From: Lycocorax pyrrhopterus obiensis | Taxonomy: Eukaryota > Chordata > Aves > Passeriformes > Paradisaeidae | Direction: 5' to 3' | DNA length: 64,000 nucleotides | Assembly (NCBI GenBank): GCA_014706295.1 | Contig: JACSVZ010000007.1 | Span: forward strand, 32,847,875-32,911,874 | In this document: positions 48,946-62,708 of the stretch, in pieces | How positions within the stretch are numbered: the first letter of the stretch is position 1 | Layout of the letters: the number at the start of each line of letters is the position of its first letter | Notes under the pieces: generated by a model | Told to the model about the DNA's origin: nothing | Database searches by the model: none | What the model saw: the letters and a program-made list of their open reading frames with translations, nothing else | Position numbers and translations under genes: made by a program

Positions 48946-50316
48946 CAAGCACATGAATATCCTGTTTTAATGCTTTTGAGCATGATTGATGAAAATACTA
49001 GATGCTAAAAATTTCATCAAGAAATTGAAGCACTCTGGATTAGATTCTCTTATGGTCTAAACTCCAATTTCCATTTGAAGCAATAAGAACAGGTAAAACC
49101 TGCAGTCTTGTTGAACAGGATGTAGCAGAACCATTGTTTTGAGAGCAACAATAACAATCACAATGTTCATAGAGCAGTTAGAAATTTCAAGCTAGTTAAA
49201 GGACAAAGCACCAGGTTGCTACTAAGCTCTCAAAATTGAAGAATGACAGAGTAAAACCATATGGATAATACAGTGTTGTGAGATTACAGCTGTGATTAAA
49301 GACAGACTTCTCCTAAATGTAAAAAAAAAAAGTCTGATTTCAGGTCATCATTCAACCTTTCCTGCAACTTCTCTGATATCTTTGTGTCTAAATACTTCAG
49401 ATGCCAGGGCAAGATATTTTAAAATTTACCTTTGTCCTGTGAAGAGCCTTTACCATGCTGCTTTTGAATACCTTGACTGAGGTGGGGAAATCAGAAGTTT
49501 TATTTCTCTTAAGAGATGTATGTATGAAATTTATTGGAACAGTACTTCTTTCATGGCATGTAAATCAATTCAAACTTTTTAGCATCAGAATTTTTCAGCT
49601 ATCTAAACGTTGTCTCAAGTCAACCATTTTGAAAGTGTCAAAAATACTTTTAAAGGACTTCAGCTTCTGAACAGTGTATTTTAGGATATAACTGTTTGTA
49701 CAAAGCGTGTGTATGTAGTCTTTCATCTTGGGTCATCTTTCAGTCTTATGGTGTGAAAGTTCCCTCCACAAAGTGTTCCCATCTCTGGAACAGAAAGTGG
49801 TGTTACAGAGGTTTCTGGTGCCTTAGGACAGGCAGGGATACCTGACTAGACACAACAGTGTATCTTCTGTGGCCAAGCAGAAATCTTCAAACATTAAAGA
49901 ATATAATGCTAGAAGGAAAAACTGCTCTATAAAATGTGTTTGATTTGATTATCTGTGGAGTTATCAGTACAGTTTATCAGTAAATGTTTACAGTGTGTTT
50001 CCTTCACTTCAATTTTACACAAAAGGCTTGACCCACCATTGACTTGAAGTGAAACTGGATAGGGCATATGTTAAAGATTATTAAGCTTTGCACATCAGGA
50101 ATTCTTTCCTTGCATGTAATTGGGCAGTTCCTAGGACAGAGAATCCCCAGGTTTAGTTAGGAGAGCTGATTCTATAATGTCTATTTGAAATAATGGTAGG
50201 GGAATTTTGACTGTTCTTCCTTTTAAATTCCAGTAATTTTTCATTGTAATGTAATTTGATATTGGTTTGGTTTTGTCATGAATGAAGTAAATTTTCTCAG
50301 GATTTAAAATTTGTTT

Positions 50317-50444
50317 TCAAATTTAAAAAATATTGCCAATAATTTTATGATATTTCTGAAAATGTTTTAAAGTAAGTTGCCTTTTAAATATTTCATGTAA
50401 AGAATGTTCTGTGGTTATTGATGCAGATGAACCAAATTCCAAAG
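50317..50444 (+). repeat. Direct repeat, copy 2
   Basis: Second copy of the 48820-48945 sequence, same orientation, about 1.5 kb downstream. It differs by substitutions and a 4-base insertion (AAGTAAGTTGCC against AAGTTGCC). Similarity ends abruptly after CCAAATTCCAAAG in both. Confidence 0.85.
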
Positions 50445-53317
50445 TATATTATTACTTTTACCTGCATATGATTTTTTAACTTTTTTTTTAAGTTGAGTCA
50501 AGACTTTCTTGTTCTAATAGAGAAAAAAACTAGGAGGAATTAAGCTTATTTTGACTGTTTTATTACAGCAGAATGATTTTAGATGCAAATTATTTGTGTT
50601 AATTATCTTTCTCAGAAATTGTTTCTATGGGGTTTAATAGACAATGTCAAATCAAAGTGGTAGTCAAACTTTAACTATAAGTACAATATATTTAACTCTT
50701 CTGTTAATAGGAAGGTTGGGATTGTCTTTTGCACAGATGTACTGTTATTATTGAGTAAAGACCATTTCCAAGAGATAGGAGGTATCTCATAAAACACTAA
50801 GGTAATAATAAAGGCCTAGAGGTACAGCGAAGCAGAAAGTCTGCAGTGATGTGCTGAGCTGGTGCGCTCACATTCCCTGGTCTTGTCTAATACTCGTATC
50901 CTCTTCTTTCCTTTTATGTGAGGATAAATGTAAGCATTTAAAAACATTTATATACACTGCAGGGAAAAAATTCCAGATGCTCCCAACATAGAGTTCAACA
51001 GAAAATAATCAAGCTGTAAAACACCAAAACAGATCAGGTAGATGCAGTAATAACTCTTGTTATTTCCCAGTCTTAAATTAAGCTAACATGAGATATTTAT
51101 TTTGTATACACTCTCATTTCTCTCATCAGAGTTGTATCTGAGTACTTTCAAGGAATGAATTAAATGACCTGACTAATGTGTTACACATGCTTTACTTTTC
51201 CCAAGGTCCTTCCCCCATAAGGACAATAGCAGGTTTGTAGGTTTTTATTTAGAAATTGAGAGATCCTGTTTTCAAATATATTCTTCTATGTGTTTATCAC
51301 AAAGACAAGCTCAGAAAAATATCAATGCCTTGTATTTGAATGCAGTTTGATGTTTCTTGTAGAAAAATCATTAAAAAGAATCCTAAAAAAATACTTTTTA
51401 ATTTTACTTAGTATACTGTATTATATGTAAAGTATAATACTTTAGTATCCTGTATTTTATTTGTGGTAAGAAGGAGAAATATTCCAGGTCCAAGTTTCCC
51501 TCGTTTTTATATTTTATTTCAAATTACAGGCTTTTCAGACTAGTAGCTAGATAAATTTTCCTACATAAATCAAAGTTCTAGAAAATCTTTTAGTTAAAAA
51601 CAAGAATTAATGCATTGGAAGTGTGAAATAATTTGACAAATATTTTTGATTTTGTAGGGGAAATTACAATATTTTTGTTTGAGAAAGTATTGAGCCTATA
51701 AGTATTTTTAACTATTGGTCGTAACTATTTTTTAGAATGTATGTAGTCCAACAGAAGGGATTTTTCTGTTGTTGTTTTCTTTAATTAGAAGTTAAATAAG
51801 ACACACATGCCTTTTCATGAAAGCATACGTGATTTTTGAGCAATATATTTCCTTTATTTTTGTACTTGTTTCTTGTTTAATTCTACCTCTTGGTACTTTG
51901 TGTTTCTCAAGCTGAATCTTAGGGTTTTATACTAAATATAAATCTTCATAAACAGTACCGCTGTTGGTCAAAAATATAGAATTTTATTGAAAGAGTTTTA
52001 CTTTCTTGTTTAATGCATATGATGTTTTTTCTTAAACAAGATCCTGCTAGATGTTCTTCAAATTCAGTTTTGATTCAGGTGTTAAGAAGACTACACTGAA
52101 CTTCAGAGGCCAAACTATATCAGATTTAGTGATATTAATAGAAAAATGTGGGGAAGTTTGCTGTGTATCTTCTAATAATTGATCTAAAATTTCATAAGAC
52201 ATTTTCAAAAAAAAAGGGGTGTTTATTTGACTCATTTCACGTCACTAAAATGCAGTTACAGATACTAAAAAAATTGGCAAAATCTACCTTAATATTTCAC
52301 CTTACTTTTAAATGTGAATATCCAATATCAATACATAGATTTAATTTGATTTTCATTTTTATTTTATTTACCCTTAAATATGGGTAGCTGTGTATTTGAA
52401 AATCTGTACTGTCTATATGGCTGAACAAAAAGGGGAAGGTGACTGTCATACTTCCAAGCAACACATTTTTAGAAGGTCAAAATGATTAAATTCATTCTCA
52501 AAAATGTAGTTTTTCTGTTCATGCTTTTTATTGACAGTCTTTGTTTCTTAAAGAAACTTCATTGCTATTTTTCTGTTTAAAGAGAAACATAGCAAAGAAA
52601 CAGATGTGTCCCGTATAAAATATGCAATAAATCTTGTCTCACAAATTCTTTGCTCTGAACTTTCTGACAGAAACTGTCAAATATCCACTTTAATTCTAGT
52701 ATAAAATGTTCACTTTGTGTCATGGCGCCAACCACCATATGCTGGAATAAAGTCAGTAACCAGCAATAAAAAAGGCAACATACGCACCTTTGAAACAGTA
52801 CAAGCAATCAACAGTGAGAAAGGTCTATATAAATCTATGGAGAATTAATCTCAGCTTTGCCACTATCCTGCTGTGCATTTACAATGAGACTTTGCTCCCG
52901 ACCACCAGAAGTGGCTAACTTTGCAGGAGGAGTGTATCCTAATGAGGGGAAAATGTAGGGAAAACAAAGCAGCAGCTTTTAACCCCCCCACCCCCAACGT
53001 TTGGATCACCTAGAAGAGCATGTCCTAGTGCGTTCAAACATGTGGGGCCACTACACGCCACGGATTGCTGTACTTTAGCTGATCATGTGAAACCAATCTT
53101 GACTGAGCTCAATCAGCAAAAATAACTTGAGCTTCATAAATCATTGTTATCATTCCACAGGAGGAGGCATTGCTGTGGATTTTCTCTCCTCAAACTTTTC
53201 AGGCCGCAAATTTCAAAGCTTTTCTTAAATTAGTTTCATTATATTTCTATAATTGTTCATTCTTTACCCACCAGATTAGCAGTTGGTTCACCATCAAGTT
53301 TATTTTTTCTTTAATTT

Positions 53318-53338
53318 AAATATTCTTTTTTTTTTTTG
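53318..53338 (+). repeat. T-rich tract
   Basis: AAATATTC followed by a run of 13 T. A low-complexity tract with no recognised element beside it. Confidence 0.6.
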
Positions 53339-56300
53339 AGATGACCTCCTGCTTCTTACTGACTTTGAATAATCATTCAACTATTTAAAAACATTGTCCT
53401 TGGTATAATAATGGGCCAATCTTTAAAATTTTTACTTCTGCTTACAAATAGAGATTGTAGTTACAGATAATCTGGATAGTTAGTTTTCCCAGACACAGAA
53501 CAGATTGGATTTAACCTTGGTCTGTTTGAAAGGATTAGAACTAATTTTTCAGTTCTGTAAACTCTTTTAGATACATTTAGTCAGAGATAAATCTTGAAAT
53601 TAAAACACAACATTATAAGAGTTTATTAGAAAGAAAGTAGAATTAGAATATGTATCTTTCTAGTGTTTAAGTACTAACATGCTTTAAAAAATATTTATTA
53701 TCTGGAAGCCCAAGAGTGCAAGAATGAGGGATTAATGTCTTGGTTACATTTTAACAGAATGGAGTTTCAAATAATTTAATTGAATAAATAAAATTGAAAA
53801 ATGTAATCCTAATTTTTGTTTTGTAATTGATGCCTCTAGAATACAGGAACTAAGACTAGCGTTAGTCCTAGTTTTAATGAAAAAATTACCCTTTTGTATG
53901 GAAGCTAATTTTCTTTTAGTTTAAAAGTCTTCTTTCACAAAATACAATAGAAGCGTCATACTAAGAAACATACATTTTAAGAAATAGAGGAGTTTATGAA
54001 AATAAATATAATTTCTTTTTCTTCATAGTTAGTTTTAATGTTCTGGTAAAATGACCTTCAGCACTTTGTTCTGGCACATTTATAGACAGCATTATCACTT
54101 TTAAAAGAAAGCATAATTTCCTAGGTTTTTTATTACCTATGATAATAAACACTTTCTTGAATGTGTTGCTTGAGCATGTTCTGCTGGTGTTGTGTGTCTC
54201 TCTGTGTGTGCAAGTGTCGGTAATGTGTAATGTTTTTGTAACATTAAAAATACCGAATCTAATATTTAACAATTTCTATGTAGTAAACGTTAATTATTTC
54301 TTGACGCATACCTAAGATACAGGTTGATAACTTATATTCCTGATAACTTGTGGGATACTTGTTTGTTAAGCAGCTTTCCCAGACTGAACAGAGACTCTTT
54401 GTACTGTATGAACATTTGTACGTTTTCATCATTGGATGTGGGTTTCTTAGTTAAAAACAACTTTTGTACCACTGCAGAGGAAAATAAACTTGTGAGAACT
54501 GTTTCAGGGAAGGGTGATTAAGACCTCATGGCAGCAAGTGTTCTGAAGATTGTTTTGAAAGGGTTTAAGATATTTGTACCAGTAAAAATGTGTAAAAAAA
54601 TGGCATAGTCAAATTCCATGTTAAAACCGTGATATTTTTTAATTTAAAGAAGAGATAAAAGAAACAAGGCATATGTGATCACACTGCTTGTTGATTATTG
54701 CCCTGCCAATAATTTTTAATGCATTGTCCAATTTTGACCAAATGTGACGGGGTTAGAGATCCTGAGATATTAAGCTCTTAAAATCTCAATAAAAATATGT
54801 GGCTAAATAGACAAGAGTGACCCTATTAGCCTTCCAGGGAGAGAAGGGCTGTATCATGAACTCACCCCTTAATTAAACATTAATGAATCCATCTGGGAAC
54901 TAACTAAAGTACAGACCCACAGTAGACCCAAGTTTCATTGATTCCATTCTCCCAGACCTTCTTGTTTAAATGACAGCATAGAAGAAAAATCTCTTCATGG
55001 GCATGGGATTGTTTCATTTGGGGATTTTTCGCATTGTAATATGCTGTAATAGAAAACTATATTAGTCATACAATTAAATACTTACACAGAATTTCCAGGC
55101 TCTCTGTTGAATTCCCTGAGTTCTTAAAGCCTACCAATTAGAAGTTAGTAACTAGCTAAAGACAGTTTATCAAGTAATACATACTAGAAAATTATCTGCT
55201 AGGAAGCTGTGTATAGAACATACAATTTTTTTCATTAGTTCTAAAATAAAAAATTTTTATAAGACAAAAAAGCTCCAGTATGAGAATGGTAGACTGTAGC
55301 TATGTGAAATTATCTGCACTCATGTTTTTTTCAAATTTGAAATTTAATACAGTACAACAAAAAAAACAAAACAGAAAAATTTTTACACTGTATGTATTCT
55401 CTCATGTTTTCTATGTGGATATATGAAATCAACTAAGTAATAAGAATTCTTTTGTTTAGAACTAAAAAGTAATACTTTTTCTCAAAATACGGGGTTATAT
55501 TAGAAGTAACTCAATATAATAATGTAGAAGTAGGAGAAAATTCAGGTTTTATGTATAGCTCTAGACAGATAGATGTTTCTTGAGATTATCTCTTCCTAGA
55601 TGAGGATACACAACTCCTCTAGAATTTTTGAAACATCATAATTTTAGAAAAATTTGAAGATTATTCAGAAAACTTAATAATTAGAATTAAAAGTATACAT
55701 ATCTGAAATTGCAAAAGTCGTTTTACTGTGAGTACCTAATTTCTGAGAACTTTTGTACTCTGTTGCTATATTCTTTATTATACAATATGTTTGCAAAAAC
55801 TAAAACAGTTCTAAAATTAGATTCAGTCTGTGTGAAATTAAAAGCTTCATCCTAGTAGCATATGACACTAAATTAGAAATGGAATTTAAATGTCTTTAAC
55901 AATTCCAAGCCCCCAATTTTCATATTGAGCACCAGACTCACTCGTTAGCCAAACCATGTTTTTGAAAAGCTATGTATTCCAGTTTGATAATGAAAAAAAA
56001 AAGGAAAGACAATCCATTTTCTGATTTTACATTCTTTTGCATTCATATGTGGGTTTTTGTGAATACTTGTTTATTTGCACTTGACATTTTGTTAATTTGT
56101 TTAAAAGATGCTATTAATTTTATTTCCATTCCTTTAAAATTCACATTTCAAGAAAGCAGATTCTGGCAGTGTCAGATATTGAAATAGAAATTCACATGTT
56201 ATATAATATAAATTAATTTATAACATTTGTGATGTATTCTATTCATGGCCTTTTATGTAGAGCCCAGTCTTTTTCTAGACAGTGAGATTGCGCTAAGAAT

Positions 56301-56574
56301 AAAAAGATTAAATGGGTGTTGATGATACTTATGAGCGCTTTTATGAATTGTTAGCTACATGCCGTTGGCTTTGCAATCATCAGCTGAAACAGTAAAGTTT
56401 CATACTGTATTGTAAACTACAGATTGTTTAACATGCTGAATCAAGTTGTTGGACGCCTTGATAATAAGAAAAAATTAACTATAGTCTTGATTATGTATAT
56501 AAACAGACCAAATTATCCAATTTGTCTAAATCTCAGGATTCTTCTCTGTGGCTATATGATTAGTCTGTATGGCT

Positions 56575-57111
56575 GTGTGTTGTTGTACTGAGTCCAGCTG
56601 GGATGGAGTTAATATTCTTCGTAGCAGCCGGTGCAGGGATGTGTTTTGGATCTGTGGCCAAAACAGTGTTGATAGCACAGGAGTGTTTTGGCTGTTGTTG
56701 AGCAGAACTTGCACACATTGTCAAGGCTTTCTCTTTGTCTCACTCTGTCCCCTCAGTGATAGGCCAGGGTGGGCAAGAATTGGAAGGGGTCACAACCTGA
56801 ATAGCTGACTCAAACTCAGCATTCCATGCATGTAATGTCATGGTCAGCAATGAAAAAGGAGGGGAAAGGATTTGGGGAGAGGTAGTATTGCTCCAAAAAT
56901 GGCTAGGCATCACTCTGCCTGTGGGAGGTGGTGAGAGATTGCCCTTGGTTTTTTTTCTTCCCCTTTCCTTCATGTATTGACGTGTTTATCTTGACCCATA
57001 AGTTTTTCTCACTTTCGCTCTTCCTATTCTCTCCTCTATCCAATTGAGAAGGAAGGAGGAGAAGTGAGTGAGTGGTTGGGTGGTGCATAGCTACTGGCCA
57101 CAGTCGATGAT
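56575..57111 (+). mobile_element. Solo LTR of the same endogenous-retrovirus family (sense)
   Basis: LTR on the + strand. Its start region has CAGCTGGGATGGAGTTAATA and TTCTTCGTAGCAGCC, then AAAACAGTGTTGATAGCAC, TGTCAAGGCTTTCTC, a GACTCAAACTCAGCATTCCA stretch, CTTGACCCATAAGTTTTTCTC, and GTGAGTGAGTGGTTGGGTGG with TGCATAGCTACTGG at the end. It is the reverse-complement counterpart of the LTR at 41297-42415. Short ORFs inside it are not genes. The ends are worn and no internal retroviral sequence is present. Boundaries are accurate to about 10 bp. Confidence 0.75.
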
Positions 57112-57122
57112 TCTAAAATAGC

Positions 57123-57163
57123 AACCCTTGGGAAAGGGTTTTGGATTGCTAAACCCAAGGGTT
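57123..57163. repeat. Inverted repeat, 10-bp arms, 21-base loop
   Basis: AACCCTTGGG at 57123-57132 pairs with CCCAAGGGTT at 57154-57163. It lies about 12 bp past the LTR end. The stem would be fairly stable, but no terminator or RNA-gene role is implied in this context. Confidence 0.65.
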
Positions 57164-58064
57164 TAGATTGCTCGTGATAGTTCTTTGCAGCTCAAAGAAA
57201 TGCCATGTGCTAGCAAGTGCATCCCTATGAAAATTTTGTTTTCCATGCTAGTGCTTGTAGGCCAGTATGTCTTGAGTCAAGGATTTCCTGAAAATTAAAT
57301 CTGTTCAAAAACTTTCAGTTTTAACAGATCTGTTGAAATCAAAACCAAAGAAGGCTTATTTTATCCCACTCTAATCCTGCTGGTCGTTGTACTGCTATGG
57401 TTTAGTATGCTAGTAGTTTGAACATGTCAAGAATTTTGTTCAGGAACAGAAAAACTGTAACTGTAGAGCTTTTGATGATTCTCTGTAGTAATTTTGCCCA
57501 CCTAGGACACCTTTGAACTTTTTCTTCCACCCTCCAAAGTCCCTAATTAAACATGGTTGTTAAAAAATTTCTCTTGGATAACAATTGTACTTGAGGGTGG
57601 AAATAGATCTTAGTACACTTCTAGCCTGGGAGCCTTCTGGGTTCAATTTCTGATACCCAAATATATCAGCAATGATAATATCTAAGAGATTTGGATCTCT
57701 CTTTTCAAGTGGTGGTGAGTCTTCGTGCTTTACAAAGACCGAGAAAATAAGGTCAATTGTCACTTGTTCTTCTAACTTGATAGTGTCATAGAATGTGATG
57801 TTTCTCGCTTTGGGAAAAGAGAACCCCCCTGAACCTCTCTGGGGATATACTTTTCTTCCTCAGCCATTAAATCATGGATTAGTATGTTTCTAGGATGGGG
57901 TTCATGTTTTGACTACATTTCAACATGCCAACCTAAGAGATTTTAGTTTTGACTAATGAGGAAGATGGGTTCCTGTGAGACTAGAAATGTCATAATAACC
58001 TTTTGTCACTGTTTTAACAGTCTCTGTCCAGGCTTTATAAAGTTCCAAGAGGAATGTCAGTAGG

Positions 58065-58132
58065 GGTTTTGTTTTGGTTGGTTGGTTTTGTTGTTTGCTT
58101 TGAAGGTTGAGTTTTGGTTGGGGTTTTTTTTG
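58065..58132 (+). repeat. G/T-rich low-complexity region
   Basis: GGTTGGTTGGTTTTGTTG and related units, ending GGGGTTTTTTTTGG. It resembles the G/T-rich stretches at 25160 and 25640. Confidence 0.7.
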
Positions 58133-61100
58133 GTCTGTGTCTTATCACAGATTCTGTCTTAATCTTATCTGTGATTGATTGGAAGACGTGAGTCAGAAAA
58201 GACATATTTCCTTCCTCAAGGCAAAAAAAAAATCAAATTCCTTGTTTTAGAGTGGTGCTTTTCCTATGCAGTAAACACGATACTTTACAAAGCAGTCTCT
58301 TAAAGTTCTTAAAGCATGTATTTTTGAATCACAGGAATTCAGCCTTGGAATATAAAATTAAGAGTTCTGATGTCTCCATCCTAACTGCTAGTTGCTAAAG
58401 TTTTCTTGTAATTTTGAAGATTGTCACCTCTCAAAAATGCTTAGAAAATTTGTAAAAACTTTATGCACCAGATCTTTCAATTCTGAAAGTAGTAAGATTG
58501 TAATGTGTCCAACTAAATCAGTACACTCATGTGAATTATCCTTCTTACACACATTCATATATTTAAGGTCAGAGAGAAATACCAGAAAATTTATTCAGTC
58601 AGACTCAATGAGTGTTAAAATTATCACTAGAGGGGCAGAAGTAACTGTGAGATTTTTGTGTAGTTGTGGCTACCCATTTTTCTTTCTCTGTGTTCCCCTC
58701 TTAGTGCATCATCATTGTCTGTTTGCCTCTTTTAGTTACTGACCTTCTCTGATTTTCAGTCTGTGCTGCTATCCAGTATTTTCTTTCCTTTGTTCTTTAG
58801 AGATCTATTTCATCGTAGCCTGATGCATGAAGAGGTATTGGTTCTGTTGTAACTGGAAGCTGCTGTGCATACATTAGACCTGTTAAAATGTATTTTCCGT
58901 TAATTTCTCATTTTCAATATAGTGTTTCACGTACTCTTCCATCCTCAGCAAGTAGAATACGTGGAAAAAATAAATTGGGGGGTTTTTTTACCATTTCCCT
59001 CTAGTACTACTTCACTTTTTAAACTGTTACAGGATCATGAATCTTCATGCTGACTTCTGCACTTCAGTAAAAGGAAGTCATCACAAATATCTGATTCTTA
59101 AGGCAAATTCATAAGATCATAGTCCATTTATTCTCTTATTCTTTGAGCTAGATACAAATAACAAGATGAGTAAGACTAGTGGCTGTTCTTCAGAGCCTTT
59201 AGCTGTATTACAAATGACTTAACAGCAAATTAGAACCGTGTATTTTGTAAACACCAGTTTTCCTTTCAGAGCTCTTGTCTGTAAAAAGACACAGAAATTC
59301 TTAATTGTTCCTGGCTTTCATATCTGTATTCAAAGATGTTATATTGACTAAGATGGTCTGCTTCTTATCTGATCATAATATCAGGATCTGATACTTTATT
59401 CAGGATATGGACTAATCCAAACAATAGAGCATATTAAGAACTTGCATTTAGAAGTGAGGCCAGATGGCAAACTTTATATGGGACAATTCCCTGTAATTGT
59501 CAAGCCTGTTGACTCCAAGGCCAGAGAGAAGGGTGTCTCCATACGAAATGCAGCTTATGGGAAGTAATTTTGAAGGACCTCGATGTAATCTGTATACATG
59601 TAAAGTAGAACATCTACAGCTACATCCTGAGAAGTTGGTGCAGTATGATTGAGTCAGCAGACCAAAGCAGCTGAGGCTCAAGCCAGTGTGTTTACAGTAG
59701 AGATTTAAACTTTGAGTTAGATTTAATCTGAGGTGAACATCTCTACCTCATGTGTTCAAAGCTGTCTGAAGGCTCAAATGTTACTTTGGTCCTTTTGTCC
59801 CTTTTAAGTATTGGAATGCATTTGCTGTGGAGCTTCCTGTTTAGTTTCCTCCTAATAGAAATCAGTTTACAAGCACCAAAACTTACCTGCAAACCAAATC
59901 AATGCTTAATAAAAGGGGACAGTGAGGAAATTTGCTTCATAAGCATCCTAATCAAAAAGCTCATGCCAATAGACACCGTATTTCAACGTTCACTGCAGTC
60001 AGGTTTTCTCTGATACAAGAGAGTGGTACCAGGTGTCCATTTCAAAACAAGCAAAATGTGCTGCACATAGTTGGGTTATAGAACACTTACCACAGCAGGT
60101 TGTGGAAGTTAAAAACCTTATAAAAGCTTGAGCAAAGAATGAGCAAGTTCGTGGGAGAATCCATTGAGAATGACATTACAATGACGTTCCATGCAGGAAA
60201 CGTTTTGTCTGAACTACAGAATCCCAGAGGCAGAGAGAACACTCAGGGGAAGTGTGTTTGTCCTCGTCCATAACTATAACTGAGCACCTGCTTCAGTGCC
60301 TGCCAGGGGCAGGGTATTAGGCTGGATGAATCCCTGTGCCAGTCTGATACGGCTGTTAATATATTCTTAACTTGGTGAAACTGAAATCAAACACGTTATC
60401 TAAGGGTGAAAGGATTACATGATTCCACTTCTGCAAAAAGCAAATCCTACACAAGCAAATGTGGTGTTGCTAGAGAAATAAAAGGAAATAAGTTCTTTTC
60501 TTTATGTGATTCATTTTAATTGCCTTCAGTAATTCCACAAATTAAGACAGGGATTGATATCTTGACTGTGAGGCTTTGAAGACTCTGCTGAGGAAAATAC
60601 ATGGTTTGATGGAAACCTATACTGACAACACTGATTGTGTTAGCCATTGCTGGTTGTGGAGGGGGAGAAAAAGAGCAGGATATTACAAATTTTAAGTGGA
60701 AAATTAGCTAGAAATTTTATGGAAGATAAGAGAATTGCTATGGTTTCTTGTCGTGCACATTACAGAATTTGTTATATGGAGTTGTCCATTTAATTTCTTA
60801 ACAAGTCTCAACATCTAAGTTTCAAATAAATACTTTTAAACAATTCCTGGGTGGATGTGTTTACAGTTAAAAATACGGAAAATACTGCTTGCCATGTAAT
60901 ACAGGTATTTTCTTCCTCCCTCTTTCCCTTTTATTGGTACACAAATACGCACACTGTTATATTAATGTAAACTTCGTGTGTTTCTTCCTAAAAGTCACAC
61001 CTTTTTTCTTTACTTTGTATAAAAATTTAAAACTTCTTTCCGCTGTCTTTCCTTATCCTGTTCTTGCAAGATCAAAAAACAGTAAATCAAGTCTTGCCAC

Positions 61101-62708
61101 CTACCTATCAATGTATAAATATGTTGTCCTTGTTAGTTATTGTGTTTCATGTGCAGGGACCTGAAGATACTGTTTCTATGTAGCTGGGAATGTAGCTATG
61201 TTGGGAAATTTGCCTTACTTAATTTTCCATCTCCTTGGAAACCAGAAATAAATTATTAATGTAATAATGAATTGAACAGTTTTATAAACAGTTCAGCTTA
61301 TGTAGTTAATTTTATATCATTATGAATCATTAGAATTCCAACCTATGTTTTCTACTTTTAATGGTATAAAATGGAAATAATGAATTAAGTATATTGGGTT
61401 AACTTTAGGCAAATTTTTGGGGTCCTGAGATGAATGCAATAAATCAGAGCTGCCCTATGTATTTCACTTGCAGCTGTCTTGCCACCAAGATTGGAGGTGG
61501 AGAACTTAATGGTATAGAATTGATTGCTTTCCTTGCAGAGGGCACACAACATTGTTTCTGGCTATTGCCGTCTTGAAATAATAGGAATAAATATCTCCCA
61601 CACAATTACCCAATGTAGGGAAACATATGAGTTGAAATTAAATTGTTTTGTTAGCAGCAAATGTGCTGAAGCAATCAATTTTGATTTTTGTTTTAAACTA
61701 TCATAGTACAAACCTCTTTGTCAGTAGTCATATAATGAATTTGAGTCATTCAGGACCAATTCCTCGATGGCCTTGTCTGTGAACTCAAGTTTGTAACTGT
61801 ATTTCAGCCAGGCACTCCTGTAGACTGAGAGACAAAAAGATGAAGTTTTGTATCTTTGTATAAAAAAGTGTCTGAATTCTGTTTATATTAACATTACCAC
61901 TTACAGGATTATTTTAATGTGGAGTAGAAATAAGTTTTCCACAATAGTATTTTTTATATACATCGTATTCTGCTGGAGCTGAAGTTGCACCTCTGTATTA
62001 AGAAGACTCGATCAACAAAAACTAGTGGTTTTGCTTTGAGTATCCAGGTCAGGAAACATTTTCAATAGTAGAGAATGCCTGTCTTTTGAAAATCAAATCC
62101 TTTAAAGCAGTTCATGTGAGGATTCTGTAACAGAAGGGCTCAGATTCACTAACTGTATTTCAAACTCTTGGCTGATTTTTCAAAAAAAATCATGTACGTG
62201 CCATACATTTAAAACCTAGTACATGTGTTTTCACTTTTCAGCTTACAGAACAAAATGTGATAGCTCTATGGAAGAGCTGGTGTTAACTATGTTTGGTACC
62301 TGTTCAATTCCAGTTGAACTTCCAATTATTTGTGCTGCAGAAACAGGTTTAAATTTGTAAGTTCTGGCCTACAACAATAAAGAAACAAACACAACTTAAT
62401 GATTTTCTTTTTAAAAAATCTGAAAGTGAAGTTTAATTATTTACATTTTGTTCGATAAAGGCCTAACACTATGTATTATAATACAGATTTTAAATTACTT
62501 TTCAAATCCAATACACTTTATTGGTACACTAGAACCATTCATTATATACAAGAAATAAATAAAAATTGAAAATTAGCAAGTGTTTACCACTTTTATTATA
62601 CTTAGTATACAAACTGTGCAGTTTTGAAAATAAGAGATTGTTTCATCTGTGGGATCTCTGAAACAGTAAGATGGTAATTTGTGCCTTTAAAATGTTTTTT
62701 GTTGGCAG

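Larger units (their letters stand above)
39811..62708 (+). other. FMN2: FMN2 intron (22.9 kb)
   Basis: The longest intron seen, between the GTAACC donor and the TTGGCAG acceptor ending 62708. It holds an antisense solo LTR split by a CR1 (41297-42415), a MIR-like SINE candidate (43720-43945), a sense CR1 fragment (45505-45910), a direct repeat pair (48820-48945 and 50317-50444), a sense LTR (56575-57111) and simple repeats. No coding exon that fits FMN2 was seen inside it. Confidence 0.8.

Noticed and set aside
56569..57088. ORFs of 60-79 codons on both strands
   Set aside because: They lie within an endogenous-retrovirus LTR, which is non-coding; no retroviral protein sequence is present.
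57123..57163. Stem-loop as a transcription terminator
   Set aside because: It is a eukaryotic intron; the stem has no T-run after it and rho-independent termination does not apply.
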